From assembly GCA_023614405.1 (NCBI GenBank), contig CM042696.1, forward strand, positions 333,923,211-333,987,210: 64,000 nucleotides of DNA, read 5' to 3'. A model generated the notes under the pieces. The model searched no databases. It worked only from the letters and a program-made list of their open reading frames with translations, and was not told where the DNA came from. A program made the position numbers and the translations under genes. This stretch comes from Avena insularis. Lineage: Eukaryota; Streptophyta; Magnoliopsida; Poales; Poaceae. This document shows positions 21,303 to 35,000 of this stretch, piece by piece (position 1 is the first letter of the stretch; every line of letters starts with the position of its first letter).

Positions 21303-24300
21303 GATCCATAAGTTGTTTATGGAAAAGAACACACATGCAATGAGTCGAGTGGATCCATGTGTGGTTTGTGGAAAAGAACACACATGCAATGACTCTAGTG
21401 CTGGTTTGTGGTTTTAGTATAAGAACAAACATGAAATTACTCAAATGGATCCATATGTGGTTTGTGGAAAGAACACACATGCAATGACTCTGGTTGATCC
21501 ATATGTGGTTTGAGGAAAGAACACACATGCAATGTCCCTGGTGGATCCATGTGTGGTTTATGGAAAAGTACACACATGCAATGACCACTGGTTGATCCAT
21601 GTGTGGTTTGTGGAAAGAACACACATGCAATGACAGTGGTGGATCCATGTGTGGTTTGTGAAAAGAACACACATGCAATGACTCTAGTGTTGGTTTTAGT
21701 ATAAGAACACACATGCAATGACTCTAGTTGTTGATCCATGTGTGGTTTGTGGAAATAACACACATGCAATGACTCTAGTGGTTGATCCATGTGTGGTTTG
21801 TGTAAATAACACACATGCAATGACTGTAATGGATCCATAAGTGGTTTATGGAAAAGAACACACATGCAATGACCACTAGTTGATCCATAAGTTGTTTGTG
21901 GCAAAGAACACACATGCAATGAGTCTAGTGGATCCATGTGTGGTTTGTGGAAAAAAGAACACACATGCAATGACTCTAGTGTTGGTTTGTGGTTTTAGTA
22001 TAAGAACAAACATGCAATTACTCAAATGGATCCATATGTGGTTTATGGAAAGAACACACATGCAATGACTCTGGTTGATCCATATGTGGTTTGTGGAAAG
22101 AACACACATCCAATGACCACTGGTGGATCCATGTGTGGTTTGTGGAAAAGAACACATGTGCAATGAACACTGGTTGATCCATGTGTGGTTCGTGGAAAGA
22201 ACACACATGCAATGACAGTGGCGGATCCATGTTTGCTTTGTGAAAAGAACACACATGCAATGACTCTAGTGTTGGTTTTAGTATAAGAACTCACATGCAA
22301 TGACTCTAGTGGTTGATCCATGTGTGGTTTGTGGAAATAACACACATGCAATGACTCTAGTGGTTGATCCATGTGTGGTTTGTGGAAATAACACACATGC
22401 AATAACTCTAGTGGTTGATCCATGTGTGGTTTGTGGAAATAACACACATGCAATGACTCTAGTGGTTGATCCATGTGTGGTTTGTGGAAATAACACACAT
22501 GCAATGAGTCTAGTGGTTGATCCATGTGTGGTTTGTGGAAATAACACACATGCAATGACTATAATGGATCCATAAGTGGTTTATGGAAAAGAACACACAT
22601 GCAATGACCAGTGGTTGATCCATATGTGGTTTGTGGAAAGAACACACATGCAATGACTCTAGTGGTTGATCCATGTGTGGTTTGCAGAAAGAACACACAT
22701 GCAATGACTCTAGTGCTAGTTTTAGTATAAGAACACACATGCGATGACTCTAGTGGGTCCACATGTGGTTTGTGAAAAGAACACACTTGCAATAACCACT
22801 AGTTGATCCATAAGTTGTTTGTGGAAAAGAACACACATGCAATGAGTCTAGTGGATCCATGTGTGGTTTGTGGAAAAGAACACACATGCAATGTCTCTAG
22901 TGTTGGTTTGTGGTTTTAGTATAAGAACAAACATGCAATTACTCAAATGGATCCATATGTGGTTTGTGGAAAGAACACACATGCAATGACTCTGGTTGAT
23001 CCATATGTGGTTTGTGGAAAGAACACACATGCAATGTCCACTGGTGGATCCATAAGTTGTTTATGGAAAAGAACACACATGCAATGAGTCGAGTGGATCC
23101 ATGTGTGGTTTGTGGAAAAGAACACACATGCAATGACTCTAGTGCTGGTTTGTGGTTTTAGTATAAGAACAAACATGAAATTACTCAAATGGATCCATAT
23201 GTGGTTTGTGGAAAGAACACACATGCAATGACTCTGGTTGATCCATATGTGGTTTGAGGAAAGAACACACATGCAATGTCCCTGGTGGATCCATGTGTGG
23301 TTTGTGGAAAAGTACACACATGCAATGACCACTGGTTGATCCATGTGTGGTTTGTGGAAAGAACACACATGCAATGACAGTGGTGGATCCATGTGTGGTT
23401 TGTGAAAAGAACACACATGCAATGACTCTAGTGTTGGTTTTAGTATAAGAACACACATGCAATGACTCTAGTTGTTGATCCATGTGTGGTTTGTGGAAAT
23501 AACACACATGCAATGACTCTAGTGGTTGATCCATGTGTGGTTTGTGTAAATAACACACATGCAATGACTGTAATGGATCCATAAGTGGTTTATGGAAAAG
23601 AACACACATGCAATGACCACTAGTTGATCCATAAGTTGTTTGTGGCAAAGAACACACATGCAATGAGTCTAGTGGATCCATGTGTGGTTTGTGGAAAAGA
23701 ACACATGCAATGACTCTAGTGTTGGTTTGTGGTTTTAGTATAAGAACAAACATGCAATTACTCAAATGGATCCATATGTGGTTTATGGAAAGAACACACA
23801 TGCAATGACTCTGGTTGATCCATATGTGGTTTGTGGAAAGAACACACATCCAATGACCACTGGTGGATCCATGTGTGGTTTGTGGAAAAGAACACATGTG
23901 CAATGACCACTGGTTGATCCATGTGTGGTTCGTGGAAAGAACACACATGCAATGACAGTGGCGGATCCATGTTTGCTTTGTGAAAAGAACACACATGCAA
24001 TGACTCTAGTGTTGGTTTTAGTATAAGAACTCACATGCAATGACTCTAGTGGTTGATCCATGTGTGGTTTGTGGAAATAACACACATGCAATGACTCTAG
24101 TGGTTGATCCATGTGTGGTTTGTGGAAATAACACACATGCAATGACTCTAGTGGTTGATCCATGTGTGGTTTGTGGAAATAACACACATGCAATGACTCT
24201 AGTGGTTGATCCATGTGTGGTTTGTGGAAATAATACACATGCAATGAGTCTAGTGGTTGATCCATGTGTGGTTTGTGGAAATAACACACATGCAATGACT

Positions 24301-24786
24301 ATAATGGATCCATAAGTGGTTTATGGAAAAGAACACACATGCAATGACCAGTGGTTGATCCATATGTGGTTTGTGGAAAGAACACACATGCAATGACTCT
24401 AGTGGTTGATCCATGTGTGGTTTGCAGAAAGAACACACATGCAATGACTCTAGTGCTAGTTTTAGTATAAGAACACACATGCGATGATTCTAGTGGGTCC
24501 ACATGTGGTTTGTGAAAAGAACACACGTGCAATAACCACTGGTTGATCCATTAGTTGTTTGTGGAAAAGAACACACATGCAACGAGTCTAGTGGATCCAT
24601 GTGTGGTTTGTGGAAAAGAACACACATGCAATGTCTCTAGTGTTGGTTTGTGGTTTTAGTATAAGAACAAACATGCAATTACTCAAATGGATCCATATGT
24701 GGTTTGTGGAAAGAACACACATGCAATGTCTCTGGTTGATCCATATGTGGTTTGTGGAAAGAACACACATGCAATGTCCACTGGTG
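21303..24786. repeat. 1.74-kb tandem duplication in the satellite
   Basis: About 21303-23046 and 23047-24786 share the same HOR order and private variants, with offsets of 1744 then 1740 bp. These include an atgtgcaatga variant, a gtggcggatccatgtttgc monomer and a tttgcagaaag monomer. The junction is visible as a hybrid monomer at about 23037-23060, where the left half of an M monomer (gtccactggtgg) is joined to the right half of an H monomer (atccataagttgtttatgg). This is the product expected of an unequal exchange between out-of-register monomers. Confidence 0.88.
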
Positions 24787-27700
24787 GATCCATGTGTGGC
24801 TTGTGGAAAAGAACACACATGCAATGACCACTGGTTGATCCATGTTTGGTTTGTGGAAATAACACACTTGCAACGACAGTGGTGGATACATGTGTGGTTT
24901 GTGAAAAGAACACACATGCAATGACTCTAGTGTTGGTTTTAGTATAAGAACACACATGCAATGACTCTAGTGGTTGATCCATGTGTGGTTTGTGGAAATA
25001 ACACACATAGAATGACTCTAGTGGTTGATCCATGTGTGGTTTGTGGAAATAACACACATGCAATGACTCTAGTGGTTGATCCATGTGTGGTTTGTGGAAA
25101 GAACACACATGCAATGACTCTATTGGTTGATCCATGTGTGGTTTGTGGAAATAACACACATGCAATCACTCTAGTGGTTGATCCATCTGTGGTTTGTGGA
25201 AATAACACACATGCAATGACTGTAATGGATCCATAAGTGGTTTATGGAAAAGAACACACATGCAATGACCACTGGTTGATCCATATGTGGTTTATGGAAA
25301 GAACACACATGCAATGACTCTAGTGGTTGATGCATGTGTGGTTTGTGGAAAGAACACACATGCAATGACTCTAGTGCTAGTTTTAGTATAAGAACACACA
25401 TGCGATGACTCTAGTGGGTCCACATGTGGTTTGTGAAAAGAACACACATGCAATGACCACTAGTTGATCCATAAGTTGTTTGTGGAAAACGAACACACAT
25501 GCAATGAGTCTAGTGGATCCATGTGTGGTTTGTGGAAAAGAACACACATGCAATGACTCTAGTGCTGGTTTGTGGTTTTAGTATAAGAACAAACATGCAA
25601 TTACTCAAATGGATCCATATGTGATTTGTGGAAAGAACACACATGCAATGACCACTGGTGGATCCATGTGTGGTTTTTGGAAAAGAACACACATGCAGTG
25701 TCCTGGTGGATCCATGTGGTTTGTGGAAAAGAACACACATGCAATGACCACTGGTTGATCCATGTGTGGTCTGTGGAAAGAACACACATGCAATGAAAGT
25801 GGTGGATCCATGTGTGGTTTGTGAAAAGAACACACATGCAATGACCACTTGTTGATCCATGTGTGGTTTGTGGAAAGAACACACATGCAATGACAGTGGT
25901 GGATCCATGTGTGGTTTGTGGATAGAACACACATGCAATGACTCTAGTGCTAGTTTTAGTATAAGAACACACATGCAATGACTCTAGTGGGTCCACATGT
26001 GGTTTGTGAAAAGAACACACATGCCATGACCACTGGTTGATCCATAAGTTGTTTGTGGAAAAGAACACACATGCAATGAGTCTAATGGATCCATATGTGG
26101 TTTGTGGATAGAACATACATGCAATGACTCAGGTTGATCCATATGTGGTTTGTGGAAAGAACACACATGCAATGACCACTGATGGATCCATGTGTGGTTT
26201 GTGGAAAAAACACACATGCAATGACCACTGGTTGATCCATGTGTGGTTTGTGGAAAGAACACACATGCAATGACTCTAGTGGTGGATCCATGTGTGGTTT
26301 GTGGAAATAATACACATGCAATGACTCTAGTGGTTGATCCATGTGTGGTTTGTGGAAATAACACACATGCAATGACTGTAATGGATCCATAAGTGGTTTA
26401 CGGAAAATAACACACACGCAATGACCACTGGTTGATCCATATGTGGTTTGTGGAAAGAACACACATGCAATGACCACTTGTTGATCCATGTGTAGTTTGT
26501 GGAAAGAACACACATGCAATAACAGTGGTGGATCCATATGTGGCTTGTAGATAGAACACACATGCAATGACTCTAGTGCTAGTTTTAGTATAGGAACACA
26601 CATGCAATGACTCTAGTGGGTCCACATGTGGTTTGTGAAAATAACACAGATGCAATGACCACTGGTTGATCCATAAGTTATTTGTGGAAAAGAACACACA
26701 TGCAATGACTCTAGTGCTGGTTTGTGGTTTTCGTATAAGAACAAACATGCAATTACTCAAATGGATCCATATGTGGTTTGTGGAAAGAACACACATGCAA
26801 TGACTCTGGTTGATCCATATGTGGTTTGTGGAAAGAACACACATGCAATGACCATTGGTGGATCCATGTGTGGTTTGTGGAAAAGAACACACATGCAATG
26901 ACCACTGGTTGATCCATGTGTTGTTTGTGGAAAGAACACACATGCAATGACAGTGGTGGATCCATGTGTGGTTTGTGAAAAGAACACACATGCAATGACT
27001 CTAGTGTTGGTTTTAGTATAAGAACTCACATGGAATGACTCTAGTGGTTGATCCATGTGTGGTTTGTGGAAATAACACACATGCAATGACTCTAGTGGTT
27101 GATCCATGTGTGGTTTGTGGAAATAACACACATGCAATGACTCTAGTCGTTGATCCATGTGTGGTTTGTGGAAATAACACACATGCAATGACTCTAGTGG
27201 TTGATCCATGTGTGGTTTGTGGAAATAACACACATGCAATGAGTCTAGTGGTTGATCCATGTGTGGTTTGTGGAAATAACACACATGCAATGACTATAAT
27301 GGATCCATAAGTGGTTTATGGAAAAGAACACACATGCAATGACCAGTGGTTGATCCATATGTGGTTTGTGGAAAGAACACACATGCAATGACTCTAGTGG
27401 TTGATCCATGTGTGGTTTGCAGAAAGAACACACATGCAATGACTCTAGTGCTAGTTTTAGTATAAGAACACACATGCGATGATTCTAGTGGGTCCACATG
27501 TGGTTTGTGAAAAGAACACACGTGCAATAACCACTGGTTGATCCATTAGTTGTTTGTGGAAAAGAACACACATGCAACGAGTGTAGTGGATCCATGTGTG
27601 GTTTGTGGAAAAGAACACACATGCAATGTCTCTAGTGTTGGTTTGTGGTTGTAGTATAAGAACAAACATGCAATTACTCAAATGGATCCATATGTGGTTT

Positions 27701-29740
27701 GTGGAAAGAACACACATGCAATGACTCTGGTTGATCCATATGTGGTTTGTGGAAAGAACACACATGCAATGTCCACTGGTGGATCCATGTGTGGCTTGTG
27801 GAAAAGAACACACATGCAATGACCACTGGTTGATCCATGTTTGGTTTGTGGAAATAACACACTTGCAACGACAGTGGTGGATACATGTGTGGTTTGTGAA
27901 AAGAACACACATGCAATGACTCTAGTGTTGGTTTTAGTATAAGAACACACATGCAATGACTCTAGTGGTTGATCCATGTGTGGTTTGTGGAAATAACACA
28001 CATATAATGACTCTAGTGGTTGATCCATGTGTGGTTTGTGGAAATAACACACATGCAATGACTCTAGTGGTTGATCCATGTGTGGTTTGTGGAAAGAACA
28101 CACATGCAATGACTCTATTGGTTGATCCATGTGTGGTTTGTGGAAATAACACACATGCAATCACTCTAGTGGTTGATCCATCTGTGGTTTGTGGAAATAA
28201 CACACATGCAATGACTGTAATGGATCCATAAGTGGTTTATGGAAAAGAACACACATGCAATGACCACTGGTTGATCCATATGTGGTTTGTGGGAAGAACA
28301 CACATGCAATGACTCTAGTGGTTGATCCATGTGTGGTTTGTGGAAAGAACACACATGCAATGACTCTAGTGCTAGTTTTAGTATAAGAACACACATGCGA
28401 TGACTCTAGTGGGTCCACATGTGGTTTGTGAAAAGAACACACATGCAATGACCACTAGTTGATCCATAAGTTGTTTGTGGAAAACGAACACACATGCAAT
28501 GAGTCTAGTGGATCCATGTGTGGTTTGTGGAAAAGAACACACATGCAATGACTCTAGTGCTGGTTTGTGGTTTTAGTATAAGAACAAACATGCAATTACT
28601 CAAATGGATCCATATGTGATTTGTGGAAAGAACACACATGCAATGACTCTGGTTGATCCATATGTGGTTTGCGGAAAGAACACACATGCAAGGTCCACTG
28701 GTGGATCCATGTGTGGTTTGTGGAAATGAACACACATGAAATGAACACTGGTTTATACATTTGTGGTCTGTGGAAAGAACACACAATCAATGAAAGTGTT
28801 TGATCCATGTGTGGTTTGTGAAAATAACACACATGCAATGACCACTTGTTGATCCATGTGTGGTTTGTGGAAAGAACACACATGCAATGACAGTGGTGGA
28901 TCCATGTGTGGTTTGTGGATAGAACACACATGCAATGACTCTAGTGCTAGTTTTAGTATAAGAACACACATGCAATGACTCTAGTGGGTCCACATGTGGT
29001 TTGTGAAAAGAACACACATGCCATGACCACTGGTTGATCCATAAGTTGTTTGTGGAAAAGAACACACATGCAATGAGTCTAATGGATCCATATGTGGTTT
29101 GTGGATAGAACATACATGCAATGACTCAGGTTGATCCATATGTGGTTTGTGGAAAGAACACACATGCAATGACCACTGATGGATCCATGTGTGGTTTGTG
29201 GAAAAAACACACATGCAATGACCACTGGTTGATCCATGTGTGGTTTGTGGAAAGAACACACATGCAATGACTCTAGTGGTGGATCCATGTGTGGTTTGTG
29301 GAAATAATACACATGCAATGACTCTAGTGGTTGATCCATGTGTGGTTTGTGGAAATAACACACATGCAATGACTGTAATGGATCCATAAGTGGTTTACGG
29401 AAAATAACACACACGCAATGACCACTGGTTGATCCATATGTGGTTTGTGGAAAGAACACACATGCAATGACCACTTGTTGATCCATGTGTAGTTTGTGTA
29501 AAGAACACACATGCAATAACAGTGGTGGATCCATATGTGGCTTGTAGATAGAACACACATGCAATGACTCTAGTGCTAGTTTTAGTATAGGAACACACAT
29601 GCAATGACTCTAGTGGGTCCACATGTGGTTTGTGAAAATAACACAGATGCAATGACCACTGGTTGATCCATAAGTTATTTGTGGAAAAGAACACACATGC
29701 AATAACTCTAGTGCTAGTTTGTGGTTTTAGTATAAGAACA
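24018..29740. repeat. 3.0-kb tandem duplication in the satellite
   Basis: About 24018-26990 and 27013-29700 correspond with offsets of 2995 to 2997 bp through three successive HORs of about 0.92, 0.92 and 1.15 kb. Private variants shared by both copies include an acacacttgcaacgac monomer, a monomer with acggaaaataacac and one with gtggcttgtagatag. The A-rich run beginning near 22278 belongs to the same family, so the 1.74-kb and 3.0-kb events overlap. Confidence 0.85.
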
Positions 29741-32010
29741 AACATGCAATTACTCAAATGGATCCATATGTGGTTTGTGGAAAGAACACACATGCAATGA
29801 CCACGTGTTGATCCATGTGTGGTTTCTGGAAAGAACCCACATGCAATGACAGTGGTGGATCCATGTGTGATTTGTGAAAAGAACACACATGCAATGACTC
29901 TAGTGCTAGTTTTAGTATAAGAACACACATGCAATGACTCTAGTGGGTCCACATGTGGTTTGTGAAAAGAACACACATGCCATGACCACTGGTTGATCCA
30001 TAAGTTGTTTGTGGAAAAGAACACACATGCAATGAGTCTAATGGATCCATATGTGGTTTGTGGATAGAACATACATGCAATGACTCAGGTTGATCCATAT
30101 GTGGTTTGTGGAAAGAACACACATGCAATGACCACTGATGGATCCATGTGTGGTTTGTGGAAAAAACACACATGCAATGACCACTGGTTGATCCATGTGT
30201 GGTTTGTGGAAAGAACACACATGCAATGACTCTAGTGGTGGATCCATGTGTGGTTTGTGGAAATAATACACATGCAATGACTCTAGTGGTTGATCCATGT
30301 GTGGTTTGTGGAAATAACACACATATAATGACTCTAGTGGTTGATCCATGTGTGGTTTGTGGAAATAACACACATGCAATGACTCTAGTGGTTGATCCAT
30401 GTGTGGTTTGTGGAAAGAACACACATGCAATGACTCTATTGGTTGATCCATGTGTGGTTTGTGGAAATAACACACATGCAATCACTCTAGTGGTTGATCC
30501 ATCTGTGGTTTGTGGAAATAACACACATGCAATGACTGTAATGGATCCATAAGTGGTTTATGGAAAAGAACACACATGCAATGACCACTGGTTGATCCAT
30601 ATGTGGTTTGTGGGAAGAACACACATGCAATGACTCTAGTGGTTGATCCATGTGTGGTTTGTGGAAAGAACACACATGCAATGACTCTAGTGCTAGTTTT
30701 AGTATAAGAACACACATGCGATGACTCTAGTGGGTCCACATGTGGTTTGTGAAAAGAACACACATGCAATGACCACTAGTTGATCCATAAGTTGTTTGTG
30801 GAAAACGAACACACATGCAATGAGTCTAGTGGATCCATGTGTGGTTTGTGGAAAAGAACACACATGCAATGACTCTAGTGCTGGTTTGTGGTTTTAGTAT
30901 AAGAACAAACATGCAATTACTCAAATGGATCCATATGTGATTTGTGGAAAGAACACACATGCAATGACTCTGGTTGATCCATATGTGGTTTGCGGAAAGA
31001 ACACACATGCAGTGTCCACTGGTGGATCCATGTGTGGTTTGTGGAAAAGAACACACATGCAATGACCACTGGTTGATCCATGTGTGGTCTGTGGAAAGAA
31101 CACACATGCAATGAAAGTGGTGGATCCATGTGTGGTTTGTGAAAATAACACACATGCAATGACCACTTGTTGATCCATGTGTGGTTTGTGGAAAGAACAC
31201 ACATGCAATGACAGTGGTGGATCCATGTGTGGTTTGTGGATAGAACACACATGCAATGACTCTAGTGCTAGTTTTAGTATAAGAACACACATGCAATGAC
31301 TCTAGTGGGTCCACATGTGGTTTGTGAAAAGAACACACATGCCATGACCACTGGTTGATCCATAAGTTGTTTGTGGAAAAGAACACACATGCAATGAGTC
31401 TAATGGATCCATATGTGGTTTGTGGATAGAACATACATGCAATGACTCAGGTTGATCCATATGTGGTTTGTGGAAAGAACACACATGCAATGACCACTGA
31501 TGGATCCATGTGTGGTTTGTGGAAAAAACACACATGCAATGACCACTGGTTGATCCATGTGTGGTTTGTGGAAAGAACACACATGCAATGACTCTAGTGG
31601 TGGATCCATGTGTGGTTTGTGGAAATAATACACATGCAATGACTCTAGTGGTTGATCCATGTGTGGTTTGTGGAAATAACACACATGCAATGACTGTAAT
31701 GGATCCATAAGTGGTTTACGGAAAATAACACACACGCAATGACCACTGGTTGATCCATATGTGGTTTGTGGAAAGAACACACATGCAATGACCACTTGTT
31801 GATCCATGTGTAGTTTGTGTAAAGAACACACATGCAATAACAGTGGTGGATCCATATGTGGCTTGTAGATAGAACACACATGCAATGACTCTAGTGCTAG
31901 TTTTAGTATAGGAACACACATGCAATGACTCTAGTGGGTCCACATGTGGTTTGTGAAAATAACAGATGCAATGACCACTGGTTGATCCATAAGTTATTTG
32001 TGGAAAAGAA
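27990..32010. repeat. 2.32-kb duplication in the satellite
   Basis: About 27990-29690 recurs at about 30310-32010 with a constant offset of 2321 bp. The two copies read as almost identical except for a dense cluster of substitutions at about 28690-28805 in the first. Between them a composite HOR (29750-30300) shows a phase jump in which monomers resembling N and O lead straight into an F monomer near 29900. Confidence 0.85.
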
Positions 32011-32068
32011 CACACATGCAATGACTCTAGTGCTGGTTTGTGGTTTTAGTATAAGAACAAACATGCAA

Positions 32069-35000
32069 TTACTCAAATGGATCCATATGTGGTTTGTGGA
32101 AAGAACACACATGCAATGACTCTGGTTGATCCATATGTGGTTTGTGGAAAGAACACACATGCAATGACCATTGGTGGATCCATGTGTGGTTTGTGAAAAG
32201 AACACACATGCAATGACCACTGGTTGATCCATGTGTTGTTTGTGGAAAGAACACACATGCAATGACAGTGGTGGATCCATGTGTGGTTTGTGAAAAGAAC
32301 ACACATGCAATGACTCTAGTGTTGGTTTTAGTATAAGAACTCACATGGAATGACTCTAGTGGTTGATCCATGTGTGGTTTGTGAAATAACACACATGCAA
32401 TGACTCTAGTGGTTGATCCATGTGTGGTTTGTGGAAATAACACACATGCAATGACTCTAGTCGTTGATCCATGTGTGGTTTGTGGAAATAACACACATGC
32501 AATGACTCTAGTGGTTGATCCATGTGTGGTTTGTCTAAATAACACACATGCAATGACTCTAGTGGTTGATCCATGTGTGGTTTGTGGAAATAACACACAT
32601 GCAATGACTGTAATGGATCCATAAGTGGTTTATGGAAAGAACACACATGCAATGACCACTGGTTGATCCATATGTGGTTTGTGGAAAGAACACACATGCA
32701 ATGACCACTTGTTGATCCATGTGTGGTTTGTGGAAAGAACACACATGCAATGACAGTGGTGGATCCATGTGTGGTTTGTGGATAGAACACACATGCTATG
32801 AATCTAGTGCTAGTTTTAGTATAAGAACACACATGCAATGACTCTAGTGGGTCCACATGTGGTTTGTGAAAAGAACACACATGCAATTACCACTCTTTGA
32901 TCCATAAGTTGTTTGTGGAAAAGAACACACATGTAATGAGTCTAGTGGATCCATGTGTGGTCTGTGGAAAAGAACACACATGCAATGACTCTAGTGCTGG
33001 TATATGGTTTTAGTATACGAACAAACATGCAATTACTTAAATGGATCCATATGTGGTTTGTGGAAAGAACACACATGCAATGACTCTGGTTGATCCATCT
33101 GTGGTTTGTGGAAAGAACACACATGCAATGACCACTGGTGGATCCATGTGTGGTTTGTGGAAAAGAACACACATGCAATGACCACTGGTTGATCCATGTG
33201 TGGTTTGTGGAAAGAACACACATGCAATGACAGTGGTGGATCCATGTGTGGTTTGTGAAAAGAACACACGTGCAATGACTCTAGTGTTGGTTTTAGTATA
33301 AGAACACACATGCAATGACTCTAGTGGTTGATCCATGTGTGGTTTGTGGAAAGAACACACATGCAATGACTCTAGTGGTTGATCCATGTGTGGCTTGTGG
33401 AAATAACACACATGAAATGACTCTAGTGGTTGATCCATGTGTGGTTTGTGGAAATAACACACATGCAATAACTCTAGTGGTTGATCCATGTGTGGCTTGT
33501 GGAAATAACACACATGCAATGACTCTAGTGGTTGATCCATGTGTGGTTTGTGGAAATAACACACATGCAATGACTGTAATGGATCCATAAGTGGTTTACG
33601 GGAAAGAACACACATGCAATGACCACTGGTTGATCCATATGTGGTTTGTGGAAAGAACACACATGCAATGACCACTTGTTGATCCATGTGTGGTTTGTGG
33701 AAAGAAAACATGCAATGACAGTGGATCCATGTGTGGTTTGTGGAAAGAACACACATGCAATGACTCTAGTGCTAGTTTTAGTATAAGAACACACATGCGA
33801 TGACTCTAGTGTGTCCACATGTCGTTTGTGAAAATAACACACATGCAATGACCACTGGTTGATCCATAAGTTGTTTCTAGAAAAGAACACACATGCAATG
33901 AGTCTAGTGGATCCATGTGTGGTTTGTGAAAAGAACACACATGCAATGACCACTGGTTGATCCATAAGTTGTTTGTGGAAAGAACACACATGCAATGACC
34001 ACTTGTTGATCCATGTGTAGTTTGTGGAAAGAACACACATGCAATAACAGTGGTGGATCCATATGTGGCTTGTAGATAGAACACACATGCAATGACTCTA
34101 GTGCTAGTTTTAGTATAGGAACACACATGCAATGACTCTAGTGGGTCCACATGTGGTTTGTGAAAATAACACAGATGCAATGACCACTGGTTGATCCATA
34201 AGTTATTTGTGGAAAAGAACACACATGCAATGACTCTAGTGCTGGTTTGTGGTTTTAGTATAAGAACAAACATGCAATTACTCAAATGGATCCATATGTG
34301 GTTTGTGGAAAGAACACACATGCAATGACTCTGGTTGATCCATATGTGGTTTGTGGAAAGAACACACATGCAATGACCATTGGTGGATCCATGTGTGGTT
34401 TGTGGAAAAGAACACACATGCAATGACCACTGGTTGATCCATGTGTTGTTTGTGGAAAGAACACACATGCAATGACAGTGGTGGATCCATGTGTGGTTTG
34501 TGAAAAGAACACACATGCAATGACTCTAGTGTTGGTTTTAGTATAAGAACTCACATGGAATGACTCTAGTGGTTGATCCATGTGTGGTTTGTGGAAATAA
34601 CACACATGCAATGACTCTAGTGGTTGATCCATGTGTGGTTTGTGGAAATAACACACATGCAATGACTCTAGTCGTTGATCCATGTGTGGTTTGTGGAAAT
34701 AACACACATGCAATGACTCTAGTGGTTGATCCATGTGTGGTTTGTGTAAATAACACACATGCAATGACTCTAGTGGTTGATCCATGTGTGGTTTGTGGAA
34801 ATAACACACATGCAATGACTGTAATGGATCCATAAGTGGTTTATGGAAAAGAACACACATGCAATGACCACTGGGTTGATCCATATGTGGTTTGTGGAAA
34901 GAACACACATGCAATGACCACTTGTTGATCCATGTGTGGTTTGTGGAAAGAACACACATGCAATGACAGTGGTGGATCCATGTGTGGTTTGTGGATAGAA

